A DNA stretch of 47,265 nt from NCBI GenBank assembly GCA_021405325.1, contig QWII01000101.1, positions 1 to 47,265 of the forward strand. Direction: 5' to 3'. Numbering within the stretch: the stretch's first letter is position 1; each line of letters opens with the position of its first letter. Origin of the DNA: Caldilinea sp. CFX5 (lineage in GTDB: Bacteria; Chloroflexota; Anaerolineae; Caldilineales; Caldilineaceae). Of this stretch, positions 18,675 to 28,108 are shown piece after piece. The position numbers were made by a program, and so were the translations under genes. Below the pieces are notes generated by a model that was not told where the DNA came from, ran no database searches, and was given only the letters and a program-made list of their open reading frames with translations.

Positions 18675-19170
18675 AGTGAATGGCGGAGTTGTTAAGCAAG
18701 TTTTGTCTCTCTCAGGCGCCACCGCCGACCGGATTGCCGTAGTTGGCGTGTGGAGTGGTGGAGAATGGAACCGACAAGAGCAGAGTTGGCTCCAGCAATT
18801 CAGAGAAGGCATCCCGTTCGGTCAATGGCGAGTGGTTGGCGTTACTTTGATCAGCGGGCGCGATGCTATTTTACAACTAGCGTTGCCGGCAGCACGTCCC
18901 CTGCCGGTAGCAGGCGATATTCTTGTGTTTGGTCCCGGTTCCTTTACGCTGTTGGACATTTGGCTAACGGATTTACCAATTTGGCGTGATCAAGCGGTCG
19001 AAGTAGGTGACCAGCACTATCATGGTGTAGCGCTAACGGAAAATGGTGTTGTGCGGCGGATTGTCGTCTTTCATCACAAATCGACAAGGCTCCTACCGGA
19101 AATGGTGCAGTGTGTCTGGTGGCAAAGTCGTCCCTACAGGATAGAGACGATGCAACCAGCGGTTATCTAG
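18667..19170 (+). CDS. hypothetical protein paired with the upstream gene
   Basis: This 167-residue protein is rich in beta-strand-like sequence (for example QWRVVGVTLISGRDAILQL, GDILVFGPGSFTLLDIWL). There is no signal peptide, no membrane segment and no recognised domain. The ATG at 18667 overlaps the stop of the preceding gene. An in-frame ATG at 18646 is an alternative, and neither has a strong ribosome-binding site. The overlapping arrangement is what one expects of a two-subunit, toxin-immunity or enzyme-inhibitor pair, but this is only context. Confidence 0.5.
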   Translation: MNKVNGGVVKQVLSLSGATADRIAVVGVWSGGEWNRQEQSWLQQFREGIPFGQWRVVGVTLISGRDAILQLALPAARPLPVAGDILVFGPGSFTLLDIWLTDLPIWRDQAVEVGDQHYHGVALTENGVVRRIVVFHHKSTRLLPEMVQCVWWQSRPYRIETMQPAVI

Positions 19171-19182
19171 CGCACATCGACA

Positions 19183-19375
19183 TTACCGCCTGATGAGCGG
19201 CAGGAAAATTCCTTGCGCGCGCGCGACAATCAACACCGAACCATCGTGCGTCTGACCGGCAATATCGCCGGTTAAACTGCCAAAAGAGGCAAGCGCAAAC
19301 TGGACGGGCGCTTCAGGGGGTGATGTCGCCGTTGATAATGCCTGTAGCGTGACTTCGACGATGACGCTACTAGTG
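19183..19375 (-). pseudogene. C-terminal remnant of a secreted protein
   Basis: A minus-strand frame reads SSVIVEVTLQALSTATSPPEAPVQ in pieces and ends with GIFLPLIRR before the stop at 19183. The ending matches the FLP/YLP C-terminal motif of the large secreted proteins in this window. The frame has no proper start and runs into the 3' end of the LRR/lipase gene in another frame. It looks like the tail of an older gene of the same class that was truncated by the neighbouring one. Confidence 0.45.
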
Positions 19376-22300
19376 TAAAACTGTAGGCAGATATACCTGA
19401 TTGCTATCAACCTGGATTACCCATAACGCGCTACGCTGGAAGGGAGTATCGCTATTTCTGCCCTCTGCCGTGAGCAGGGCTGTATATACCCCTGCAGTTA
19501 CCGGCATAAATTGGTAAGCATAGCGACCATCATTCGCGCCCCCATCGCCATGGGCGCCATCATCAACAAGGACAATTGATGTTTTTGTGTTGTCAGGGAA
19601 GATAAGCTCTCCCGTTATTCTTGCATTGGCCAGGGGTGTATTCCCATTGACAAGTTGGGCTACAATGTTGATGGTTTGTAGGATGACATGGTTGCTTTCT
19701 GCCGCTGGAAGAGTTAAACGGAGATCGCTGACTACGCTGCCAAGCGCTGCCACCGGTAGCCCTTGGGCTGGAGTTTGGGCGTTAGCTTCGATAATCGTTG
19801 TCCAGGGTCCAGGTACAGGGTTGCTAATGGTATAGCTGACCATTGGCATGAACTCAGCACCTAACTGTAGATACCGGACGTTCGGATCGGCAGTGTTAGA
19901 CGTAAGTATTCTGCCATTGGGATCACGAAGGCTGACAAGCATTTGATCTGGTTGGCCCACAACGATAAACCCGATACTTGGTTCAGCCTCTGGTGTACGG
20001 CTAAATTCCAACCGGCCACCAGGCTGAAGCAAGTTGGTCTGTACATTCGTGAGTTGTAGACGATCTTCGCTGGCTGCCAAAGCAGTCTGTTGACTTGTGT
20101 CCACCTGTTGAATAGTCAGCGTTTGAAGTTCTGGCGGCGTGGCTGGCATCTGTCCGCGTAGTAAGGGGCTGACATAGAGACCAAAGATGGTCGCCCCACC
20201 ATTACCATTGCTGTTCTTAAGCATCCCACGATGATCCCCTTCACAGGCAGCCGAATATAGGCTCGGATATGTCCACCGCCCATGTTCAGCAATCGCAAAG
20301 ACACTATCGCGCGCAACAACAACGTCGTCAGGATCGTCCTCAAGTGGGTTAGCAATGGGTAGCCTTGTCATACAGTAATAGTTCCCTGCGATTGCATAAA
20401 AGCGCACATTGTTTGGCACAGGGTTGTCTTTGTTAAACTGTTTTACAAATGTTGTTGTTAATTCCTTTGCTGGGGGAAAAAAGCGCGGGATACCCAAACG
20501 GTTTGCCAGGTCAAGCGCAGTTCCGCCTAGTTCTAGGGCATCAGCCGTTCGCGATCCTGCATTGGGTGTGCCGAGCATAATCAACTGATTCACATCCGGC
20601 GTATTGGTGTTCATGTAGCGCGCAATATAACGACGCGCAATTAGTCCGCCCATACTATGGGCAACGATATCCACTTTTCGGGCGCCTGTTTGCCCTTTCA
20701 CCCAAGCAATATATGCTGCTAACCTCTGTGCATTTTGGTCAATGCTCAATGGTTTGCTGCCACCAAAGCCTGTGGACATGGTCGCAATGGCATATCCGGT
20801 CAATCCAATAGGGCGTAAGAAAGTATCGCGATAGGTATCCCAAGAAGCAGAAGAATCATTCCAACCGTGTACCAGAACTACGGGGCGGGAGATTACAGTC
20901 ACTTTGATAAAAAAGTGCGGCCCAAAGTCCTGCCCTGAGTGCTGAAGAATAAAGCCATACGTGTATTCACCGGGCTGTTCAGGCGCCGTAACATCTTCAG
21001 CAAAGGAAATTACCGTTCCCGGCGCAACATCACGCCAGATCGCGCTGTTACGTCCAGCCCATTGACCAGTCCCCCGCCAGCCATAACCGTCACTTGCCCG
21101 CCAGGTTGTGTTACCACTATTACGCACATTGATCCAGATCCGCACGGACTCACCAGGGGTCACTTTTGTATAATCCCCTTGTCCAACAAGCTCGGCTGCA
21201 TCCACGAGCGGCGCTAAAACGGTAATATAATTGGACTTCCCTTTTGTATTAGTGAGGCCAGCACCGACAATAGTTAATTGCACGGTATAGGTCCCAGCCG
21301 TTTGATAGGTATGTTGATGATCAGCGCAAACAGTGCTACTTGCGCCATCCCCATAATCCCACGTACAACTGGTAAAACTACCGACAGAGCGATTGCGAAA
21401 GGCGACCGTGAGTGGTGCATTTCCAGTCAGCGGTGTCGCTTCAAAATCAGCCATGATACACTGGACATTTGTGCGGAAGGCAGGCGGGAATTTGGTCAAC
21501 CAGGCTTGAAAGGCGCTATCGGCCGGCTCACACAACTTGGTGTTATGGAAGTCGAAGAACGTAATTTTGGTCAGATTTACCAAATTTCCCGGTAACGGGC
21601 CACTGAGTTGGGTATTATGTAGATAGAGGTAATGGAGGTTGACCAGGTTTCCGAATTCGGTCGGCACCCCACCGGTGAATTGATTATTATCCAGCCCCAA
21701 GGCAGTCAAGCGGGTGAGATTGCCCAGTTGGATGGGAATAGCGCCGCTCAACTGATTATCCGACAAATAAAGCGCATCTAGTTGCGCCAAGTTGTCTAAT
21801 TCCGGTGGAATGAAACCGCTCAATTGGTTAGTGTCTAGCGATAGTTCAACCAAATTGCTCAGATTACTTAATGCCGGCGGGATAGTACTCGTTAATTCGT
21901 TTTCGCCCAAAATCAACTTTGTCAGGCGACTGAGGTTGCCCAACTGGGTTGGGATAGGACCGTTCAGATAGTTAATACTTAAATCCAGGATTGCCAGGTT
22001 CGTCAGGTTGGCTAATTCACCGGGCATGGCGCCCCTGAGGTTGTTGGCCGTCAAATTCAGTTCAGTCACATGATTACCAGCACACACAATCCCAAACCAA
22101 CGACAAGGGGTGAGGGTGGCTACCCAATCGGTATGAGCTGTCCATGCCGAACCGTTGGTGCTGTTGTATAACGCTACCAACGCTTCACACTCAGGTCGTG
22201 GAATTTCGGTCACGTTATTACAAGAGAAGGCTGTTGACGTAAAATTCGCCGTAATTTGTTTGTTGCCATCCATTGTCACGCTTAACGGATTCGTACTGCC

Positions 22301-24514
22301 GTTGGCGGCGCCGCTCCACGTACTAAAAAGATAGCCAGTGTTGGCCGTGGCGGCTAATGATACCACTGTGCCTTGCGTATACTGATTGCCCTGGCAATTG
22401 GGCGCCGGCGTGACGGTAACGTTCCCCGCACCGGTGGGCGTGATATTGGTTGTCAATGAATAACAAGCCGCTGGCTGGACGGTGATGATCACCGTATCGC
22501 TGCTGGTAAACTGACCATCAGCCGCAGTCAGTTGTAAACCATATGTACCGGGTAGGGAAAAAGTCGCCGTTGTACCGGTCTGGGTTGGGTTGCTAAAAAT
22601 CACAGTGCCAGGGCCACTGACCTTGGCCCAATTGATGGTGAGCGCACCAGGCGGATTGGGTTGACCATCGTCGCTGACATTACCGTTTAAGATAGCAATA
22701 GCTGAGGTGATCGTTTGGTCTGGCCCGGCGCTGACGATCGGCGGGGTATTGGTAGGTGTCGATTGGCATTTAATTTGTGTACTGTTGAGATCGGCAATCC
22801 CCCCTAACCAACTTTGAAAAGCGGGATCATTCGGCTCACATAAGGTGGTATTCTGAAACCAGAACGTAGCAAGCCGTTGGAGGTTGGTCAAGGTGGTCGG
22901 TAAGGGGCCGTCCAACAGGTTGTTTTCAAGGTGGATGATCGTCAGGTTAAGCAGGTTGCCCAGTTCTGGCGGCAATTTGCCGCCAAGTTGATTCCCATCT
23001 AAAGAAAGAAAGGTTACATTGGTCAGATTGCCCAGTTGCGTGGGCAAGTTGCCGCTGAGTTGGTTGCAACATAGCCCCAATTCGCGTAAGCGGGTCAGGT
23101 TGCCGATCTGGGGCGGGATTGCACCGGTCAACTGGTTACCCGACAGATGTAAGTCGGTCAAATTGGTGAGATTACCCAATTGCGTGGGAATCGTGCCGCT
23201 CAATTGATTACAGCAAAGGTTCAGCAGCACCAGGCTTTGCAGATTGCCCAATTGGGTGGGAATGGCGCCACTCAGTTGATTGATTTCCAAACGTATTTTT
23301 GCCAGGTTCGTCAGATTGCCCAATTGCGTGGGAATCGTGCCGCTCAGTTGATTGCGCGCTAGATCCAACTCAATCAGCTGGGTCAGTGTACCGAGTTGGG
23401 TTGGCAGGCTGCCGCTTAGTTGATTACCGGCTAGGTAAATTCCCAGCAGTTGTGGCAAATCAGCCAATTGCGCCGGCAAGTTGCCATTGAGCCGGTTGTC
23501 GGGCAGGTTCAACATGTCCACATGGCCGTTAAAACAGGTGACGCCAAACCAGCTACACGGGGTAAGGGCGACGCGCCAACCACTGTTGTTCACCCAGTTG
23601 GCGCCATTAGTGCTATTGTAGAGCGCCACCAATGCGTTGCATTCACTCGTGGGGATTTCCGTGACATTATTGCAAGCGAAACCAACGGCGGTTCCCGTAA
23701 AATCGATGCCATTCGCATCGGGTGGAACGGTTACAGTACGCTCCGTAGGGGAGAAGCTATAGCCACTTTGCGAAGGAATTACTGTATACGTACCTGGCGC
23801 TTGATCCCCGAAGCTGTACGAGCCATCCGCCTGAGTGGTCGTCGAGTCGCCGGTGGTAGTGGCGATACGGATATTGGACAACGGATTGCCGTTAGCGTCC
23901 GTGATGCGCCCCGTGAGCAGTGAGTACAGGATGCCATCCTGTACGCGCAGGGTCAGCGCGCCATCATTATCACTCAAGCAACCATCCTGGTCGTTGATAC
24001 GTAGAAACAGCGGACCGCTGGCATTGGCCGTAAAGGTCAGATCCGCGCCGACAGAAAAAAGCGGTCCATTGCCAATTTGGCCCAATAGCCTGGCATAGGG
24101 CAGGGCTGTGTCGAATTTGCAGCCAGGCGGAATCTGACTATCGACAGCTTGGTCGTACCCCGCCGGGCCGACATACGGAATGCTACGATAATCAACTGTC
24201 CAATTGCCGCCGGTGTAGAAGATACTAAAGGGGAAGCCGGCTTGGAGCGTCAACGGGGTTTGTTGCCAGGTATTATTCGCCAGGATCGTACAGGTGTAGG
24301 GGCTATTGGCGCCGGTGCAAGAGGCCGGTACCGCCATGACGCCCGCCGCGGTTGGTGCATTCCTATCAGCCGGCGCCGTGGGGGAAGGTTGGGCGGCAGA
24401 TGGTAATATCGTGGCAGCATCGCTCTGCACCCCTTGGCTGACCGAAGGTAGCGCAAGCCAAGCAAGCATAACCAGAATGATAAGCAGCGAGCGAGCAGTG
24501 AACAGGCGGGTCAT
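19370..24514 (-). CDS. giant secreted mosaic protein: LRR, PKD, InlB-type repeat, Ig-like and lipase domains
   Basis: This 1714-residue exported protein has a signal peptide (MTRLFTARSLL onward; start chosen for AAGGAG 7 bp before 24514), then a carboxypeptidase-regulatory/SdrD-like domain (GRITDANGNPLSNIRI). Plant-type leucine-rich repeats of the LxNLxxLxLxxNQLxGxIP form follow, then a PKD-like segment and an InlB B-repeat-like segment (PTGAGNVTVTP...GYLFSTWSG). A second LRR block and a PKD domain with WDYGDG come next, then an NBR1-type Ig-like domain. An alpha/beta-hydrolase lipase has VVLVHGWND and the nucleophile elbow AHSMGG near residue 1286. The C-terminus is VYLPTVLH. The layout suggests a surface or secreted esterase/lipase with adhesive arms. 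The DNA of the LRR blocks is repetitive. Confidence 0.85.
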   Translation of the reverse strand: MTRLFTARSLLIILVMLAWLALPSVSQGVQSDAATILPSAAQPSPTAPADRNAPTAAGVMAVPASCTGANSPYTCTILANNTWQQTPLTLQAGFPFSIFYTGGNWTVDYRSIPYVGPAGYDQAVDSQIPPGCKFDTALPYARLLGQIGNGPLFSVGADLTFTANASGPLFLRINDQDGCLSDNDGALTLRVQDGILYSLLTGRITDANGNPLSNIRIATTTGDSTTTQADGSYSFGDQAPGTYTVIPSQSGYSFSPTERTVTVPPDANGIDFTGTAVGFACNNVTEIPTSECNALVALYNSTNGANWVNNSGWRVALTPCSWFGVTCFNGHVDMLNLPDNRLNGNLPAQLADLPQLLGIYLAGNQLSGSLPTQLGTLTQLIELDLARNQLSGTIPTQLGNLTNLAKIRLEINQLSGAIPTQLGNLQSLVLLNLCCNQLSGTIPTQLGNLTNLTDLHLSGNQLTGAIPPQIGNLTRLRELGLCCNQLSGNLPTQLGNLTNVTFLSLDGNQLGGKLPPELGNLLNLTIIHLENNLLDGPLPTTLTNLQRLATFWFQNTTLCEPNDPAFQSWLGGIADLNSTQIKCQSTPTNTPPIVSAGPDQTITSAIAILNGNVSDDGQPNPPGALTINWAKVSGPGTVIFSNPTQTGTTATFSLPGTYGLQLTAADGQFTSSDTVIITVQPAACYSLTTNITPTGAGNVTVTPAPNCQGNQYTQGTVVSLAATANTGYLFSTWSGAANGSTNPLSVTMDGNKQITANFTSTAFSCNNVTEIPRPECEALVALYNSTNGSAWTAHTDWVATLTPCRWFGIVCAGNHVTELNLTANNLRGAMPGELANLTNLAILDLSINYLNGPIPTQLGNLSRLTKLILGENELTSTIPPALSNLSNLVELSLDTNQLSGFIPPELDNLAQLDALYLSDNQLSGAIPIQLGNLTRLTALGLDNNQFTGGVPTEFGNLVNLHYLYLHNTQLSGPLPGNLVNLTKITFFDFHNTKLCEPADSAFQAWLTKFPPAFRTNVQCIMADFEATPLTGNAPLTVAFRNRSVGSFTSCTWDYGDGASSTVCADHQHTYQTAGTYTVQLTIVGAGLTNTKGKSNYITVLAPLVDAAELVGQGDYTKVTPGESVRIWINVRNSGNTTWRASDGYGWRGTGQWAGRNSAIWRDVAPGTVISFAEDVTAPEQPGEYTYGFILQHSGQDFGPHFFIKVTVISRPVVLVHGWNDSSASWDTYRDTFLRPIGLTGYAIATMSTGFGGSKPLSIDQNAQRLAAYIAWVKGQTGARKVDIVAHSMGGLIARRYIARYMNTNTPDVNQLIMLGTPNAGSRTADALELGGTALDLANRLGIPRFFPPAKELTTTFVKQFNKDNPVPNNVRFYAIAGNYYCMTRLPIANPLEDDPDDVVVARDSVFAIAEHGRWTYPSLYSAACEGDHRGMLKNSNGNGGATIFGLYVSPLLRGQMPATPPELQTLTIQQVDTSQQTALAASEDRLQLTNVQTNLLQPGGRLEFSRTPEAEPSIGFIVVGQPDQMLVSLRDPNGRILTSNTADPNVRYLQLGAEFMPMVSYTISNPVPGPWTTIIEANAQTPAQGLPVAALGSVVSDLRLTLPAAESNHVILQTINIVAQLVNGNTPLANARITGELIFPDNTKTSIVLVDDGAHGDGGANDGRYAYQFMPVTAGVYTALLTAEGRNSDTPFQRSALWVIQVDSNQVYLPTVLH

Positions 24515-24592
24515 GATGAGGCTCCTTGCGTCCTGTTTGGGATACAAAACATGGAATTGCGAATTGCTTGGTTACTTTCAGTCTATACCAGT

Positions 24593-24675
24593 AGGAGTGA
24601 CGCAGTTGGACAAGACTTATCAAGTTTGCGAAACCTGACAAGTCTCTGGTAGCGCCCGTCAACTGCGTCACTCCT
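24593..24675. repeat. nested double palindrome between two secreted-protein genes
   Basis: The outer arms AGGAGTGACGCAGTTG (24593-24608) and its exact complement (24660-24675) enclose an inner stem. The inner arms are AGACTTATCAAGTTT (24613-24627) and AAACCTGACAAGTCT (24631-24645), with two mismatches, around loop GCG. The element fills the 165-bp space between the M23-protein gene end and the start of the LRR/lipase gene. It is probably a mobile palindromic element or a terminator. Confidence 0.7.
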
Positions 24676-24679
24676 GACA

Positions 24680-27124
24680 CTAGTGAGTTACAAACGGCAG
24701 GAAGGTATGGTAATTACCCACTAGATCTGGTGGGGGCAAATGTACAAGATCATTCTCTGGCACTTGAAGAATGGCATCTGGCTCTACTGATTCTGATAGT
24801 TCAGCAGCACTAACAGTAGTACTAGGCGTACGATAGGTTGATACCTCCCATAACGAATAGTTGCAGTACTGCCAATACCGTTGTTTCATCAAAATTCCCA
24901 AGTAACGCGCCTGTTGTACGCCAACATTATGTCTCTTTAGTCCTGACGAGTTGGACGTATATGCTCTACCGGTGGTAAAAGCATCTCCATCATTCCACCA
25001 ATGAATTTCATACACAGTAGCATATGCAGTCTCAAAGTTGATATAAATTTCATTGAATGATGTATTAGCACCAAGATCAACCCACCACCAGTCAGTTTGA
25101 TCCCATGGCCAACGGCACGCAGAAGACCAACGGGTAGTAGTTCTTCCGTCATTGGCTAAGTCGGGAGGGAACCCAGAACTAGATGAAGTTGCATACGCAG
25201 GGCGCTGTAGGGCAAGATTTGTTACAATGCTGAGGTCATAGTTCGTATTAGCACCGTAAACAGGAACTTCGTAAGTTGCCATCGGAGTATATGGTTCGTA
25301 CCCAGACCAATCAAAGTGTTTGATCTTGGCATAATAGGTTCCTGATGTAGGAGCAATCCAATCCAAGCGCGAACGCACACTTCCATCGGCATCATCGTTC
25401 TCACCCAAGAGAGTTGTGCCGTTAGTGCTGTATAAATAAACATAGGTATCACTGAACGATGCTAGATTACTAGTCATGATTCGATAACCGTATCCAGCAG
25501 TAGCAGAAAATTTTACCCAGTCTTCGTCACCAGGTGCGTGAAAGTCGTGTCGTTGTGCTGCGCCACTGACCGTAATCGACTTTGCATTCGCGTAGAAGTT
25601 GTCCGATTCGAAACTATCGGACGAAGAACTGCTGCATGTAATAGGATCGTTACGATATGTCCATCCTGGATACCACACCAAGTTCTTCGCACTAAGAAAC
25701 TTTGTTGGGTCGAACGTTGGCCATGAAAAGTCATTCTGAGTTGGCAAAAAATAAGAAACGTGTAGATGCGGACCTGCTGACCCTGTACCGTAGTTGCCTG
25801 TTTTTCCTAACAGCGCGCCGGCAGAAACATTGGTAGTAGTAAACGTTCGGTAATCTCGGGTGCCGTTGCTGTTAGCCATGTGACCGTAATAGGCTCTTCC
25901 TTGATATGGCGGATCAAATTCTAATCGGATCGCATAACTTACAAGCTTAAAAGCCTTGCCTTTGTGAGTAGCGTATACTGATTCGCTTTCTTCGCTACCA
26001 AAAATATCCAAACCGCGGTGCGGCAGAGTAAAAGGTTGTTGAGTCGTATTTGATGAATATGGGGAACAATACAAGTCATTATTGTAGCAGTTCCACGGTA
26101 CTTTCATAATTCCGTTACTAGGAATATACATCGCAGCACCTGCACACTTTCTTGCTGCTGTTGTTTCAGCAGCGCTTACTTGTGTACATTGTTCCTCTTG
26201 CATAGGGGGTGGAAGAGTTGCTAACTCCATTGATAGTGGTTGCCATTCGATGGTAGGCTCCGGGCCGAAACGTATTGACCCCACGATCGTAGCGAACTCT
26301 GGGACGGATGTACGGTTTTTTACCCCGGAGTAAGTGATGCTGTACATATAGCTGTCATTGCCAACCAAAGCGAGCAGCAATGATGCAGCATCACACGAGG
26401 GTAATTCTCCAATAATCAACGCTTGAGCGATGCCGATGTTTGTCCTACCGAGGACATTTGTAAGGGTCGCAGAGTAGTCACTTCGATGTGCAGCAAGCCA
26501 TGCTTCGGGGATTAACCCATCTGGATTTGGACTTCTGAAGATGAAGAAGGAGCCTCGTTCACCGCTATCATCACCTACTTCGATGATAGGATCTTCTCCT
26601 CCTTCGATCGCAACCGCTTGTGCATTCCACCCGGTAGGCACAATAAATGACAGTCCAAGTGTGTCATTGAAGAAAGGCTGCGGCTCACTAGATGCTGCGG
26701 CTGCAGATGTAATTAAAGGTTGATTAGTAACGGCAACAAAGGGGCGTTGACTTTTAGTGTTACGAACACCCCCACTTACGATTGCGTAGTATATTGCTGT
26801 TCTTGGGGATAAGTTTTGAATTGTGACGCGGTGCTCCGTAACTTTAGCGTCACCACCCAAGTCGTCATAAACAACATTGCTTAGATTATCCGGAGAGAAG
26901 CCATATTCAACCCATCCCTGTTGTGGACTAACAGTTGCCCACTTGATTGTCACAGAATTATCTGAATATTCCACCTGATGGGCGGTCAAATCCAACGATT
27001 CATTCAATACATTTTTCTCTGGCTCCGTGCTAATGTCAGAACTTTGAGCCAGAACGACTACTGTCGATCCACCCAGTACGATAATTGACAATAACATAGC
27101 AAAAAGCAAGAAATTACGACGCAT
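24680..27124 (-). CDS. secreted M23 (LytM) metallopeptidase with PPC and discoidin-like domains
   Basis: This is an 814-residue exported protein. The start at 27124 has GAGGAGGTG just upstream and gives a clean signal peptide (MRRNFLLFAMLLSIIV). A fibronectin type III-like domain (about 40-125) is followed by a spacer domain. The peptidase has the zinc ligands HRGLD (about 370) and PHLHVSYF (about 455) with YYGHMANS between, as in lysostaphin/LytM enzymes that cut peptidoglycan cross-bridges. Next come a bacterial pre-peptidase C-terminal domain (about 505-630) and an F5/8 type C (discoidin) domain (NLALQRPAYATSSSSG, about 640-770). The C-terminus is HTFLPFVTH. The base composition is clearly more AT-rich than its neighbours, which suggests recent transfer. 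Confidence 0.88.
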   Translation of the reverse strand: MRRNFLLFAMLLSIIVLGGSTVVVLAQSSDISTEPEKNVLNESLDLTAHQVEYSDNSVTIKWATVSPQQGWVEYGFSPDNLSNVVYDDLGGDAKVTEHRVTIQNLSPRTAIYYAIVSGGVRNTKSQRPFVAVTNQPLITSAAAASSEPQPFFNDTLGLSFIVPTGWNAQAVAIEGGEDPIIEVGDDSGERGSFFIFRSPNPDGLIPEAWLAAHRSDYSATLTNVLGRTNIGIAQALIIGELPSCDAASLLLALVGNDSYMYSITYSGVKNRTSVPEFATIVGSIRFGPEPTIEWQPLSMELATLPPPMQEEQCTQVSAAETTAARKCAGAAMYIPSNGIMKVPWNCYNNDLYCSPYSSNTTQQPFTLPHRGLDIFGSEESESVYATHKGKAFKLVSYAIRLEFDPPYQGRAYYGHMANSNGTRDYRTFTTTNVSAGALLGKTGNYGTGSAGPHLHVSYFLPTQNDFSWPTFDPTKFLSAKNLVWYPGWTYRNDPITCSSSSSDSFESDNFYANAKSITVSGAAQRHDFHAPGDEDWVKFSATAGYGYRIMTSNLASFSDTYVYLYSTNGTTLLGENDDADGSVRSRLDWIAPTSGTYYAKIKHFDWSGYEPYTPMATYEVPVYGANTNYDLSIVTNLALQRPAYATSSSSGFPPDLANDGRTTTRWSSACRWPWDQTDWWWVDLGANTSFNEIYINFETAYATVYEIHWWNDGDAFTTGRAYTSNSSGLKRHNVGVQQARYLGILMKQRYWQYCNYSLWEVSTYRTPSTTVSAAELSESVEPDAILQVPENDLVHLPPPDLVGNYHTFLPFVTH

Positions 27125-27262
27125 AGAACACCTCCTCAAAATATCATTGAGACATAGAAAACCCCTATCAACTTAGGTACTGGAATCCATGAAATAACCA
27201 GCTAGAGAAACAATGCTATATTTCGCAATTTGTTATCTAGATTACCTCACTTTCCACCACCC

Positions 27263-27310
27263 GTAAATAGACACCCTGCCACCCCACATAGACATTTGTA
27301 CTATTTTCCC
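27263..27310 (+). promoter_or_regulatory. 48-bp conserved element, copy 2
   Basis: It has the same layout and spacing as copy 1 at 17445: GTAAATAGACA, 13 variable bases, CATAGACA, TTTGTACTA, TTTTCCC. It ends 10 bp before the -35 element of the response-regulator promoter, a usual place for an activator site. Autoregulation by the NarL-type regulator is a hypothesis. Confidence 0.5.
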
Positions 27311-27319
27311 CCACCCCCC

Positions 27320-27348
27320 TTGCCGGAAACCCCACCATTTGCTATGCT
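27320..27348 (+). promoter_or_regulatory. promoter of the response-regulator gene
   Basis: TTGCCG (27320-27325) and TATGCT (27343-27348) are separated by 17 bp, about 40 bp before the ATG at 27387. Confidence 0.55.
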
Positions 27349-27386
27349 ATAGCAACACCAGCATTCTCACACCAAGAGGTCAGCCC

Positions 27387-28049
27387 ATGCACCACAAAAT
27401 CAAAGTCGCCATTCTCGACGATCACCAAAGCATCATCGACGGTTATTGCCACCGGTTGAGCCACCTGCCGGAGATCGAGATTGTGGCGACGGCGACCTAT
27501 GGCGCGGAGTTGGCGACCATCCTGGCCCGGCAGCCGGTGGATGTGTTGCTGCTGGATGTGGGGGTGCCGATTAGCGCCGACGACCCCAATCCCTACCCGA
27601 TCCTGCACACGATCCCTCACTTTCTGCAACAGTATCCGGCGCTGCATGTGTTGGTGATTTCCATGCACAACCGCCACACGTTGATCAAAGCGGTCATGGA
27701 GGCAGGGGCGAGCGGCTATATTCTCAAAGATGATCGCGAAACGATTCAACACTTGGGCGCCGTGATCAATACCATCGCCAACGGGGGCGTGCATTTTAGC
27801 CAGCAGGCGTACCAGCAGTTCAAAAAGCAGGACGATACGACGACCTTGACCCCGCGCCAACTGGAAGCTTTGTCCTTATGCGCCGCCTACCCCGACGCCT
27901 CGACCGCCGAACTGGCGCAGCGTCTGGCGGTCGCCCACTCGACGCTACGCAATCTGCTCTCCGGCGCCTACACCAAGTTGGCGGTGCGCACCCGCACAGC
28001 CGCCATTGTGCGGGCCAGGCAATTGGGGTTGATCACGCCGTTAGAGTAA
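27387..28049 (+). CDS. NarL/LuxR-family response regulator
   Basis: This is a 220-residue regulator. The receiver domain shows the acidic pair Asp11-Asp12 (AILDDHQ), the phospho-acceptor Asp57 (LLLDVGVP) and the conserved Lys in GYILKDD. A LuxR-type helix-turn-helix follows (LTPRQLEALSLCAA...AELAQRLAVAHSTLRNLL...TRTAAIVRARQLGLI). The start at 27387 is preferred because AGAGGT precedes it and the receiver begins directly; an earlier in-frame start adds only unrelated residues. Its partner is probably the HisKA_3 kinase at 28320, 270 bp downstream. A 48-bp conserved element and a promoter lie upstream. Confidence 0.92.
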   Translation: MHHKIKVAILDDHQSIIDGYCHRLSHLPEIEIVATATYGAELATILARQPVDVLLLDVGVPISADDPNPYPILHTIPHFLQQYPALHVLVISMHNRHTLIKAVMEAGASGYILKDDRETIQHLGAVINTIANGGVHFSQQAYQQFKKQDDTTTLTPRQLEALSLCAAYPDASTAELAQRLAVAHSTLRNLLSGAYTKLAVRTRTAAIVRARQLGLITPLE

Positions 28050-28108
28050 CGGGATTGGTTGGTTAGCCGCCGTTAACCAATCAACTAACCAATAACCCCT
28101 ACCCTTCA

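Noticed and set aside
21560..23500. Regularly spaced DNA repeats that resemble a CRISPR array
   Set aside because: The period of about 72 bp encodes leucine-rich repeats within one continuous frame, and repeats differ at third positions.
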